This document shows positions 1 through 7,114 of a DNA stretch of 18,648 bases, piece by piece. The DNA is from DATBAK01 sp036787815. GTDB lineage: Bacteria > Actinomycetota > Acidimicrobiia > IMCC26256 > PALSA-610. Under the pieces are notes generated by a model that saw only the letters and a program-made list of their open reading frames with translations, was not told where the DNA came from and did not search any database. The DNA lies in NCBI GenBank assembly GCA_036787815.1, contig DAIQOP010000049.1, positions 1 through 18,648 on the forward strand. Direction: 5' to 3'. The translations under genes were made by a program, and so were the position numbers. Numbering within the stretch: position 1 is the stretch's first letter; the number at the start of each line of letters is the position of its first letter.

Positions 1-136
1 CGTCGAGCAGCCGGTACAACACCGGCAGCACCGCCGGATGCTCACCGCTCCACACCGCGACCCGGCCGAAGGAGTGGTTGGCGAGCAACGACTCGCATTC
101 CTGCGTGCTCAGCGCATCGAGCCCGAACGATGTCAT
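1..136 (-). CDS. Pyridoxamine 5'-phosphate oxidase-like flavoprotein, 5' fragment
   Basis: Only the first 45 codons lie in the window; the gene runs off the left edge. The reading from ATG at 136 starts MTSFGLDAL and continues with ECESLLANHSFGRVAVW and PAVLPVLYRLLD. The pattern of a Cys followed by LL, then GRV, then a Pro-rich PVLPV-Y strand is the usual N-terminus of small FMN-binding split-barrel proteins of the pyridoxamine-phosphate-oxidase superfamily, which in actinobacteria are mostly F420- or FMN-linked reductases of unknown substrate. There is no Shine-Dalgarno motif. A TATCGT hexamer ends 6 bp before the ATG, so the message may be leaderless. It is divergent from the acyl-CoA dehydrogenase gene. 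The family is likely; specific function cannot be judged from a fragment. Confidence 0.7.
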   Translation of the reverse strand, partial: MTSFGLDALSTQECESLLANHSFGRVAVWSGEHPAVLPVLYRLLD

Positions 137-148
137 GGCCCGACGATA
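137..148 (-). promoter_or_regulatory. Candidate -10 element for the leaderless flavoprotein gene
   Basis: On the minus strand TATCGT (148 to 143) fits TAnnnT and sits 6 bp upstream of the ATG at 136, the arrangement of leaderless actinobacterial genes. No convincing -35 hexamer is seen at 16-18 bp. Placement is inferred from spacing only. Confidence 0.3.
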
Positions 149-240
149 AGGAGCCCCCGCGACGCCGACCAGGGTCGAAGGTCACGCCTCCGGCAGCGAT
201 CCGGTCGTTCGGGCAGACTGCGGCGACAAGGACGGTGCCC

Positions 241-1491
241 ATGCTCATGAACGTGCAACCCATCCCGACGGTCTCCGAGCGTGTCAACGAGGTGCGCGCG
301 CTCACGGCCCAGATCGTCAACCGGGAGATCCTCCCCAACGAGAACCTCCTGTGGGCCCGCCGCTCCAACACACGGCTCACCCCGGGCGACCTCGAGCAGG
401 CCGGCGAGATCCGCGAGCACATCAAGAGCGTCGTGAAGCAGGCCGGGCTGTGGGCCCCCCATCTCCCGACCGAGTACGGGGGCGCAGGCCTCGATTTCCT
501 CGAGCTCGCGTACATGAACGAGGTGCTCGCGTACGCGATCGGCGCGGCCTCGCTGTTCGGTGTCGTGGCCCCGAACTCCGGCAACCAGACGATCCTCGTG
601 AAGTACGGCACCGAAGAGCAGAAGCAGCAGTGGTTGATCCCGCTCATCGAGGGCAAGCTCGAATCCGGATTCTCGATGACCGAACCGGACCAGCCCGGGT
701 CCGATCCCCGCTCGCTCAAGACCACCGCGCGTCGCGACGGCGAAGAGTGGGTCATCAACGGCCACAAGTGGTTCACGTCGAACGGCAAGCGGGCCGACTT
801 CTTCATCGTCATGTGCCGCACCGAAGACGTCGAGGGCGCGAGCGACACCAGTAGCCGCATGACGCAGATCATCGTGCCGAGCAAGGCACCCGGTGTGAAC
901 ATCGTGCGTGGAATCAACGTGTGGGGCGTCGAGAGCGACCACTGCGAGATCATCTACGACGACGTGCGCGTCCCGATCGGCAACCAGCTCGGGAGCCGGG
1001 GCAGCGGTCACCAGGCGGCGCAGGACCGGTTGGGTGCGGGCCGCGTGTACCACTGCATGAACTCGATCGGGCAGATGTGGCGCGCGTTCGACCTCATGGT
1101 CGAGCGGGCGATGGCGCGCGAGGTCCACGGCGGGCTGCTCGAGACCAAGCAGTTCATCCAGGGCTTCATCGCCGAGTCGTACATCGACATCCAGGCCGCG
1201 CGCCTCATGACGATCCACTGTGCCGAGAAGATGGCGGCCGGCGCCGACCCGCGCACCGACATCTCGGCGATCAAGGTGTTCGTGCCCGCGGCCTACGAAC
1301 GCGTCGTCGACCGCGCGATCCAGGTGTGGGGCGCGGCCGGCGTGTCGGGTGATCTGCCGCTCGCCGCGATGTACCAGGGTGCACGCACGCTGCGCATCGC
1401 CGACGGCCCCGACGAAGTGCACAAGATCCTCATCGCGAAGAACGTGCTGTCGCGCTACCACCGAGGCGAGGGCTGGGACTTCGGGAGCTGA
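241..1491 (+). CDS. Acyl-CoA dehydrogenase family protein
   Basis: A 416-residue flavoprotein of normal family length that would oxidise an acyl-CoA to the 2,3-enoyl-CoA in fatty-acid or branched-acid catabolism in the cytoplasm. Family landmarks are in order: the N-terminal helical domain with LPTEYGGAGLDFLEL, the flavin/substrate loop FSMTEPDQPGSDP, the beta-domain WVINGHKWFTSNG, and the C-terminal helical domain ending with RIADGPDEVHK at about residues 384-395. The DGPDEVH ending resembles the ACAD10/ACAD11-type and related bacterial groups more than the short-chain enzymes. The reading frame is open further upstream, but ATG at 241 is preferred because AAGGA at 228-232 lies 8 bp before it; ATG at 247 is also possible. 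Substrate chain length cannot be read from the sequence. No electron-transfer partner gene is adjacent. Confidence 0.9.
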   Translation: MLMNVQPIPTVSERVNEVRALTAQIVNREILPNENLLWARRSNTRLTPGDLEQAGEIREHIKSVVKQAGLWAPHLPTEYGGAGLDFLELAYMNEVLAYAIGAASLFGVVAPNSGNQTILVKYGTEEQKQQWLIPLIEGKLESGFSMTEPDQPGSDPRSLKTTARRDGEEWVINGHKWFTSNGKRADFFIVMCRTEDVEGASDTSSRMTQIIVPSKAPGVNIVRGINVWGVESDHCEIIYDDVRVPIGNQLGSRGSGHQAAQDRLGAGRVYHCMNSIGQMWRAFDLMVERAMAREVHGGLLETKQFIQGFIAESYIDIQAARLMTIHCAEKMAAGADPRTDISAIKVFVPAAYERVVDRAIQVWGAAGVSGDLPLAAMYQGARTLRIADGPDEVHKILIAKNVLSRYHRGEGWDFGS

Positions 1492-1529
1492 CGCGCCGCG
1501 CGTCGGTCATCCGGGTGACGCGCCGGCGA

Positions 1530-1568
1530 GCCGGAAGCCGGAAGCCGGAAGCCGGAAGCCGGAAGCCG
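1530..1568. repeat. Tandem 7-bp repeat (GCCGGAA)x5
   Basis: Five perfect head-to-tail copies of GCCGGAA (1530-1564) plus a partial GCCG (1565-1568) lie in the 148-bp gap between the acyl-CoA dehydrogenase and the next gene. The unit is not a multiple of three, and the repeat is probably untranslated given the chosen downstream start. Copy number could change by slippage. Confidence 0.95.
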
Positions 1569-1639
1569 ATTCTCGACATGGCCAGGGAGAAGCGCGCTCG
1601 ATGCGGCATCCTTGCCCGGGCGATCGGAGGATGGAGGAG

Positions 1640-2278
1640 ATGGAGCTCTCGGACGAAGCCCACATGGCGCTCCTTCTCCGGGGCCGGCGGCTGCAGTACG
1701 CGACGATCGCCTGGAACCTCATGGAGGTGTTCGTCACCATCGGCCTCGGTGTCGCGGCCGGTTCCCTCGCACTGATCGCATTCGGTCTCGACTCGCTCGT
1801 CGAGGTGTTCGCGTCGGTGGTCGTCGTGTGGTACATCGCCGACCACGACGCGCGCGGGCGCGTCGGACGTTCCCTGCGCCTCGTCGCGGTCTCGTTCGCG
1901 GTGCTCGCCGTGTACCTCACCGCGGCGAGCATCTACAACATCTCGACGGGTGAAGCGGCCGACTCCTCGCCGCTCGGGATCGGTTATCTCGCGATCACCG
2001 CGGTCGTCATGTTCGGGCTCGCCCGGCTGAAGCACCGCATCGCCATCAAGGCCGACAGCACACCGCTCGCGGCCGAAGCCTCGATGACCTTCCTCGATGG
2101 CTGCCTCGCGACCGGCATCCTCGTCGCGCTCGCGCTGAACTCGATCGCCGGCCTCTGGTGGGCCGACCCGGCCGCGGCCGCGCTCGTGGCTCTGTTCTGC
2201 GCCCGCGAAGCGGTCGAGAACTGGCGCGAGGCCGCGGAGAAACCGGATCCGGGTCGTGCCGGACCCCACGGCAGGTGA
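1640..2278 (+). CDS. Cation-diffusion-facilitator-like membrane protein
   Basis: A 212-residue hydrophobic protein with about five to six membrane segments (roughly residues 20-44, 52-67, 80-99, 112-129, 150-172, 175-189). Segment 1 with AAGSLALIAFGLDSLVEV (39-56) matches the start of cation diffusion facilitators, where this turn holds metal ligands; here the polar positions are D51 and E55 rather than the usual His/Asp set. A second acidic residue, D153, lies in the ASMTFLDG segment. The cytoplasmic C-terminal domain of classic CDF exporters is missing, as in the short TMEM163-like branch. A divalent metal substrate is plausible but unproven. ATG at 1640 is chosen because GGAGG at 1626-1630 is 9 bp upstream; ATG at 1631 in the same frame has that motif abutting it. 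It lies 12 bp before the amidase gene, so the two are probably co-transcribed. Confidence 0.7.
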   Translation: MELSDEAHMALLLRGRRLQYATIAWNLMEVFVTIGLGVAAGSLALIAFGLDSLVEVFASVVVVWYIADHDARGRVGRSLRLVAVSFAVLAVYLTAASIYNISTGEAADSSPLGIGYLAITAVVMFGLARLKHRIAIKADSTPLAAEASMTFLDGCLATGILVALALNSIAGLWWADPAAAALVALFCAREAVENWREAAEKPDPGRAGPHGR

Positions 2279-2290
2279 CATCATCGGCCC

Positions 2291-3802
2291 GTGACCGACT
2301 CCCCCTGGACCGACGACGCCTGCTCACTCGTCGACGCGTTCCGACGTGGTGAACGCTCCCCTCGCGAGGAGTTGGAGGCCACGCTCGCCGCGATCTCGCG
2401 CAGCTCCATCAACGCGTTCTCGCATCTCGACCCGACGCGCGCGTGGGAGGCAGCCGGCAACGCCGACGTCTCGCGACCGTTCGGCGGCCTGCCCGTCGGC
2501 GTGAAGGAGCTCGAGCCGGTGGCCGGGTGGCCCGCGACCGAAGGATCACTCGTCTACCGGGACCGGGTGGCCACCCGCACGAGCACCGTGATCGAACGGC
2601 TGCTCGGCGCCGGCGGCGCCGTTCCGGTCGGGCTCACCACCGCGAGCGAGTTCGGTGGATTGAACGTGAGCGTCACGAAGCTCAACGGCGTCACCCACAA
2701 CCCGTGGCGCCACGGGCGAACCGTGGGAGGGTCGTCGGCCGGGAGCTCGGCGGCCGTCGCCGGAGGGCTCGTCACGCTCGCGACGGGCGGCGACGGAGGC
2801 GGCTCGATCCGCATTCCGGCCGGCTACACGGGGCTGCTCGGCATGAAGGGAACGTACGGCCGGATCCCCCGCGGTCCGAACGCGTACTTCCGCCCCGGCA
2901 CGGTGGTGCTCGGGTGCCTCGCGCGTTCGGTGCGCGACGCGGCCCGCTACTTCGACGTGTGCGCCGGATACGACTCGGCCGACCCGACGAGCCTGCCCGC
3001 GCGCCCGGGGTGGGAAGCGGGCCTCGGGTCCAACGAGCTCAGAGGCCGGCGGGTCGCGATCGTGCCGGCGCTCGGCGGCGTGACCCTCGAGCCCGGCGTC
3101 GAGGAACGCGTCCGCGAATCGGCCGCCGCACTGATCGCCGCGACCGGCATGATCGAGGTCGACCTCACGATCGAAGTCCCGAACCTCGCCGCGCAGTGGA
3201 TGATGGGCAACCTCGCCACCCTGCTCGCCGATCTCGGCGACCTCTGGCCCGGGTGCGCGCCCGACCTCACCGACGAGATCGCGATCGGGCTGCTGCTGTC
3301 GCAGTCGATGTACAACCTGCACACCGCGGCGGTCGCCGAGCAGCAGCGGATCCGTGCGAACGAAGCCATGGCCGCGGCCTTCGACGACGTCGACTTCGTG
3401 ATCGCGGCCACGAATCCCGGTCCGGCGTTCGCGGCCGACTCACCCATGAGCAGCCCGTCGGCGAGCTTCATCGACTCGGCCAAAGCCAACCGCGTCGCGC
3501 GACTCGGTTTTCGGGGAGTGATGGGCGGGGTGCGGCTCGCGGCCGCGGCGTTCCCGAAGCTCCCGTCGGCGTTGCTCGACATCACGTCGGAGCGGTTCCC
3601 CGATCTCGTGCACATGGGTGCGCTCACGATCATCTCCAACATCTACGGCAACCCCGCCGTCTCGATCCCGAGCGGGTTCGTCGACGGCCTCCCGATCGGG
3701 ATGCAGGTGCTCACACGCCACCACGCCGACGAGCTGCTCTTCGACGTCGCGCTCGCGGTCGAACGCGAGAACCCGTGGCCGAAGGTCGCGACGCTGTCGT
3801 AG
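2291..3802 (+). CDS. Amidase-signature family amidase
   Basis: A 503-residue cytoplasmic hydrolase of the amidase signature family, which cleaves carboxamides through a Ser-cisSer-Lys triad. All three residues are seen: K72 in GLPVGVKEL, S148 in the loop TVGGSSAGSSAAVAGG, and S172 in GDGGGSIRIPAGY; the 24-residue gap between the serines is the family standard. The C-terminus (YGNPAVSIPSGFVDGLPIGMQV) is the conserved closing segment. The lack of a GatB neighbour and the sequence context make it a stand-alone amidase rather than GatA of the tRNA amidotransferase; substrate is unknown. The GTG start at 2291 is the first of the frame after the upstream gene's stop at 2278; Shine-Dalgarno pairing is weak. 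The next gene begins 19 bp after its stop. Confidence 0.88.
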   Translation: MTDSPWTDDACSLVDAFRRGERSPREELEATLAAISRSSINAFSHLDPTRAWEAAGNADVSRPFGGLPVGVKELEPVAGWPATEGSLVYRDRVATRTSTVIERLLGAGGAVPVGLTTASEFGGLNVSVTKLNGVTHNPWRHGRTVGGSSAGSSAAVAGGLVTLATGGDGGGSIRIPAGYTGLLGMKGTYGRIPRGPNAYFRPGTVVLGCLARSVRDAARYFDVCAGYDSADPTSLPARPGWEAGLGSNELRGRRVAIVPALGGVTLEPGVEERVRESAAALIAATGMIEVDLTIEVPNLAAQWMMGNLATLLADLGDLWPGCAPDLTDEIAIGLLLSQSMYNLHTAAVAEQQRIRANEAMAAAFDDVDFVIAATNPGPAFAADSPMSSPSASFIDSAKANRVARLGFRGVMGGVRLAAAAFPKLPSALLDITSERFPDLVHMGALTIISNIYGNPAVSIPSGFVDGLPIGMQVLTRHHADELLFDVALAVERENPWPKVATLS

Positions 3803-3821
3803 CCATCGGCGAGAATGCCCC

Positions 3822-4160
3822 ATGGCATTCGGACAGCAGTCGGGCCCACCCGCGTCGGCGCGTCAGGTGAAGGAGCTGCTCGGTCTCCTCCAGGAGGCCG
3901 GCCACATCGACTTTCGCGACGCGCGCGGCCCGATGCACTTCACGCAACGCCAGGCCGGCGGCAAGTTCACGCGCGACGAGGCCGACGCGTTCATCGAGCA
4001 ACTCCAGGAAGCCGAGGCCGCAGCCGACGGTGACTCGCCGACGGCGCCGGTGGTCCCCGCGCCCCGGCTCTCGAAGGACGAGCAGACGCTCCGTCGCATG
4101 CCCGCCTCGCAGCTCGCGGCCGAGTTGCAGCGTCGCGGGTGGGCCGTGATCGAGCCGTAG
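3822..4160 (+). CDS. Conserved small protein of unknown function
   Basis: A 112-residue soluble protein without signal peptide or membrane segment. The N-terminal half (SARQVKELLGLLQEAGHIDF, then FTQRQAGGKFTRDEADAFIEQL at about 41-62) reads as helix-turn-helix-rich and well structured. Residues 63-80 form an acidic, alanine-rich linker, and the C-terminus (SKDEQTLRRMPASQLAAELQRRGWAV) is a second helical module. The phrase with FTQRQAGGKFTRDEA looks like one shared by uncharacterised actinobacterial proteins, but this is memory rather than a search. ATG at 3822 gives a compact frame starting MAFGQQSG with only a weak purine stretch upstream. It follows the amidase by 19 bp on the same strand and converges with the SDR gene, leaving 14 bp between stops. 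Function unknown. Confidence 0.7.
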   Translation: MAFGQQSGPPASARQVKELLGLLQEAGHIDFRDARGPMHFTQRQAGGKFTRDEADAFIEQLQEAEAAADGDSPTAPVVPAPRLSKDEQTLRRMPASQLAAELQRRGWAVIEP

Positions 4161-4174
4161 CGGTTCGCCACCTC

Positions 4175-5176
4175 TCAGCGTGCGGCGAGCGTGCCGGCGA
4201 GGTTCGACTTGAGATGGCCCGCGGCGGCAAGCCAGCGGATCGAGTCGGCGAGCGTGTCGTCGACCGCGCGCCACTGCACGCCGAGTGCCCGGCAGGTCGC
4301 GTCACTGTCGTAGGGGCACGCCTGTGTCGCCATGGCCATTGCCTCGTAGGTCAGCGGGTAGTCGAAGGGCACCACCCGCTTGACGAGATCTCCCGCCCGG
4401 CCGGCGAATCGCAGCGCAGGGCCGGACACCCGCATCGCCGGCCGCCGCACGCCCGTCACCCGCGCGAGCGCGGCGCGTACCTCGGTCCACGTGAGGAAGG
4501 CGCCGCCCAGCATCCACCGGCCGGGCGCGGCATCGAGGGCGCGTTCCACCGCGAACGCGACGTCGCGCACGTCGACGATCGACGACCCCGACGTCGTCCG
4601 CGGCGGCGTGCGCAGCCACCCGATGAGTCCCTGGTAGGTGGGCCCCAGATCGGGGACGTCGGGGCCGAGCACGCCCGAGGGATACACGACCGAGACCGGC
4701 GCGCCCCGCTGCTGCAACTCGCGCACGCTCCGCTCGGCCGCGACCTTCGATCGCGTGTAGGCGCCGCCCGTGTCGGTCAGCGGGGTATCGATCGTGGCCC
4801 GCTCGTGCCCGACGCCGAAGACCGACACGCTCGACACGTACACCGTCACGATCTCCCGCTCGGCCGCCGCGCCGACGACCAGGCGGGTGCCACCGATGTT
4901 GACGGCTTCGGCGCGCGCGGCGTCGCGTTCCGAGAGCGACACGTGTGCGGCGGAGTGCACGACTGCGGTGCAGCCCTCGAGCGCGCGTTCGACACTCTCG
5001 CGATCGGTGACGTCGACGACGACGACGTCGGTCGGCCGAGCGTCGCGCAGCGCCGGCACGCGAGCCAACTTCGCGGGGTCGCGAACGAGGAGTCGCACTT
5101 CCCGGCCGGATGCGACGAGACGCGCCGCGACGTGCGAGCCGACGAAACCCGTGCCGCCGGTCACCAACACCGTCAC
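4175..5176 (-). CDS. Extended SDR NAD(P)-dependent reductase/epimerase
   Basis: A 333-residue Rossmann-fold protein. The N-terminus MTVLVTGGTGFVGSHVA carries the extended-SDR dinucleotide motif TGGTGFVG (6-13); D55 in VVVVDVTD and the HSAAHVSL segment follow, then the catalytic strand YVSSVSVFG (113-121) and the Y140-x3-K144 pair in YTRSK. The C-terminal substrate domain resembles dihydroflavonol-reductase and 3-beta-hydroxysteroid-dehydrogenase-like members (nucleoside-diphosphate-sugar epimerase superfamily). Reaction and substrate cannot be fixed. ATG at 5176 places the nucleotide-binding motif at the very N-terminus, as in the family; the upstream ribosome site is weak. It is the last of three minus-strand genes, 42 bp after the HsaA-like gene, probably co-transcribed. 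Confidence 0.85.
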   Translation of the reverse strand: MTVLVTGGTGFVGSHVAARLVASGREVRLLVRDPAKLARVPALRDARPTDVVVVDVTDRESVERALEGCTAVVHSAAHVSLSERDAARAEAVNIGGTRLVVGAAAEREIVTVYVSSVSVFGVGHERATIDTPLTDTGGAYTRSKVAAERSVRELQQRGAPVSVVYPSGVLGPDVPDLGPTYQGLIGWLRTPPRTTSGSSIVDVRDVAFAVERALDAAPGRWMLGGAFLTWTEVRAALARVTGVRRPAMRVSGPALRFAGRAGDLVKRVVPFDYPLTYEAMAMATQACPYDSDATCRALGVQWRAVDDTLADSIRWLAAAGHLKSNLAGTLAAR

Positions 5177-5218
5177 GCTCGTCGCCCCCGGGTCACCGCG
5201 CGAACGCTATCCCCGGTC

Positions 5219-6328
5219 TCAGTCGGCCAGGAGTGCTCGTCCGAGCTCGATGCTCGCGACATCGCCGGCGAAGAAGTGCTGCGAGCCGGCGTGGATGTCG
5301 CGAAAGCAGGTCTGCAACGGACCGGCCCGCAGCGCGTCGGTGCCGGCGAGGAGGTAGGCCCTGCGGACGACGTCGGCGCCGTCCTGGGTGGCGTGCACGG
5401 TCGCTTGGCGGGCGAGCGCCACCTCAGTCGGGTCGACCGACCCGGTCTCGAGTGCGGTGCGCTCTGCAGCGGCGAAGCGCTCGTGCACCCACGACGCCGC
5501 GGCGCGTGCCCGGGCTTCGAGGTTGGCCAGCTCGACGAGGAAACGCTCGCTGTCGCGCAGCGCGGCGGACGACCCCATCCGCTGCTTCGAGCGGGCGATC
5601 GCCGCGAGCTCGTCGAGCGCCCGCCGCACGACGCCGAGTGCGAACCCCGCGTGCCCGGCCGAGGTGAGGCCCATCACGCCGAGCTCGTAGACCGCGCCAC
5701 CGCGCCGGCGCACGGGCGCGAAGAAATCGAAGGTTGCGCTCGACGGCACCCACACGTCGTGGATCGAGTAGTCCCAGCTCGCGGTGCTCTGGAGTCCGAG
5801 CACATCCCAGTTCCCCGTGAACTGCACTTCCGCAGCCGGCATCAGCGCGAAGAGGAGCTGCGCGTCGGTGCCGTCGGTCGGTTCGGTCACGACACCGGCG
5901 CCCACCCATGCCGAGTGCCGCACCCCGCTGCCGAAGTGGTAGTCGCCGGTGATGCGGTAGCCCTCACCCTCGGGCGCCGCGACACCGTTCGGCGCGAACT
6001 GCCCGGCGGCGAGCGGGACGCCGTCGGCGAGCAACGGCTTCGCGAAGTCGTCGGGTGCCCACGCCCCGAAGAACGCGATCGTGGCCGCGTTCGCCATCAG
6101 GCACCATCCCGCGGAGCCGTCGGCCCGAGCGATCTCCGCGAACACGTCGATGGCCTCCACCACCGAAGCTTCCAGCCCGCCCACGGCGCGCGGCGTCATG
6201 ACCGCGTGCAGGCCGGCTGCGACCAAGGCGTCCACCGTTGCCTGGGGCACCGGCTCGCCGCGCGCCTCGCGGGCGTTGTGATCCACCACGTCGAACAGGT
6301 CGCGGGCGGTCTCGCGGAGCGTCGTCAT
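5219..6328 (-). CDS. HsaA-like flavin-dependent monooxygenase (acyl-CoA dehydrogenase fold)
   Basis: A 369-residue protein of the acyl-CoA dehydrogenase fold but of the hydroxylase branch that uses reduced flavin from a separate reductase (HsaA and related group D monooxygenases). Support: the N-terminal pattern VPQATVDALVAAGLHAVMTPRAVGG, the central DGSAGWCLMANA typical of this branch, GSGVRHSAWVGAG, and the C-terminal RDIHAGSQHFF, where the branch places its active-site histidine region. The classical acyl-CoA dehydrogenase glutamate loop is not evident. Substrate unknown; aromatic or steroid-like compounds are typical for relatives. No flavin reductase is next to it. ATG at 6328 is preferred; an in-frame GTG at 6358, only 4 bp after the upstream stop, would add 10 residues, and neither has a clear Shine-Dalgarno motif. 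Middle gene of the minus-strand trio. Confidence 0.75.
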   Translation of the reverse strand: MTTLRETARDLFDVVDHNAREARGEPVPQATVDALVAAGLHAVMTPRAVGGLEASVVEAIDVFAEIARADGSAGWCLMANAATIAFFGAWAPDDFAKPLLADGVPLAAGQFAPNGVAAPEGEGYRITGDYHFGSGVRHSAWVGAGVVTEPTDGTDAQLLFALMPAAEVQFTGNWDVLGLQSTASWDYSIHDVWVPSSATFDFFAPVRRRGGAVYELGVMGLTSAGHAGFALGVVRRALDELAAIARSKQRMGSSAALRDSERFLVELANLEARARAAASWVHERFAAAERTALETGSVDPTEVALARQATVHATQDGADVVRRAYLLAGTDALRAGPLQTCFRDIHAGSQHFFAGDVASIELGRALLAD

Positions 6329-6362
6329 GGCACGAGCATCGCGGATCGCTCGGCTCACGCGC

Positions 6363-7013
6363 TCATCCGGCGCGGTCCTCCTGGATCCGCCGCTGCCGCG
6401 CCCGCTCGAGCACCGCGAGGATGGTGTCGGGATCCTGCGCTCCCGGTATCGCGAAGCGCCCGTCGATCACGAAGAACGGCACACCGGTGATCCCGATCTC
6501 GAGGGCCCGCGCCTCGTCGGCGCGAACCGCCTCGCCGTACGCGTCGCCGGCCAGCACTGCCGCGACCGCGTCCGCGTCGAGGCCGGCCGACACCGCGAGC
6601 GGGGCCAGCTCCTCCGGGAGGCCGATGGCGACACCCTCCTGGAGGTAGCCGGCCAGCAGCCGTTCCTTGACCGCGTCCTGGATGCCGCGCTCCTTGGCGA
6701 GGTGCAGGAGGCGATGGGCGTCGAAGGAGCGACCGGACCGGGCCCGATCCAGGTGGTAGTCGAGCCCCTCGGCCCGGGCCAGATCGGTGATGCGCTCGTA
6801 CTGCGCCGCGGCCGCCTCGACGGTGATTCCGTACTTGCGGGCGATCCGCTCGACCGAAGACCCCTCACGCACCGGCCGCGCGCCCGGGTCGAGCTCGTAG
6901 CTGCGCCAGACCACCTCGACCGGGTGGCCGAACGACGCGACCGCCTTCTCGAACCGGCGCTTGCCGATGTAACACCACGGGCAGACGACGTCGGACCAGA
7001 TCTCAACCTGCAC
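6363..7013 (-). CDS. DsbA-family oxidoreductase, FrnE-like
   Basis: A 216-residue thioredoxin-fold protein of the FrnE subfamily of DsbA. It starts MQVEIWSDVVCPWCYIGKRR, with the CPWC redox pair at C11 and C14, carries the long helical insertion, and ends with the cis-proline loop GITGVPFFVIDG (P179). No signal peptide is seen, so it acts in the cytoplasm; FrnE proteins have been linked to disulfide handling and oxidative stress, and some occur in polyketide clusters. GTG at 7013 is chosen because it places VEIWSDVVCPWC at residue 3, as in relatives; ATG at 7046 in the same frame would add 11 unlike residues. It heads the minus-strand trio, 34 bp upstream of the HsaA-like gene, and is divergent from the Gfo/Idh/MocA gene. 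Confidence 0.88.
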   Translation of the reverse strand: MQVEIWSDVVCPWCYIGKRRFEKAVASFGHPVEVVWRSYELDPGARPVREGSSVERIARKYGITVEAAAAQYERITDLARAEGLDYHLDRARSGRSFDAHRLLHLAKERGIQDAVKERLLAGYLQEGVAIGLPEELAPLAVSAGLDADAVAAVLAGDAYGEAVRADEARALEIGITGVPFFVIDGRFAIPGAQDPDTILAVLERARQRRIQEDRAG

Positions 7014-7114
7014 GGCTGATCCAACGCCCCGCCGGTGCGAGATCATCCCGCGTGTGCTGGTGGAGACTGGCCTCCCGGATCACACGATCGAGTCTGGCAG
7101 GAAGAGCGCGACCC

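Noticed and set aside
133..1461. A minus-strand open frame of 442 codons opposite the acyl-CoA dehydrogenase
   Set aside because: Antisense composition artefact; the plus-strand reading has strong family landmarks throughout.
2443..3870. A second long plus-strand frame overlapping the amidase gene
   Set aside because: Out-of-frame reading of the amidase with Arg-rich low-complexity product; the amidase triad is in the other frame.
4139..6490. A plus-strand open frame of 783 codons opposite the SDR and HsaA-like genes
   Set aside because: Same reason: an antisense shadow of two genes with clear family motifs, with low-complexity Arg/His/Gly translation.
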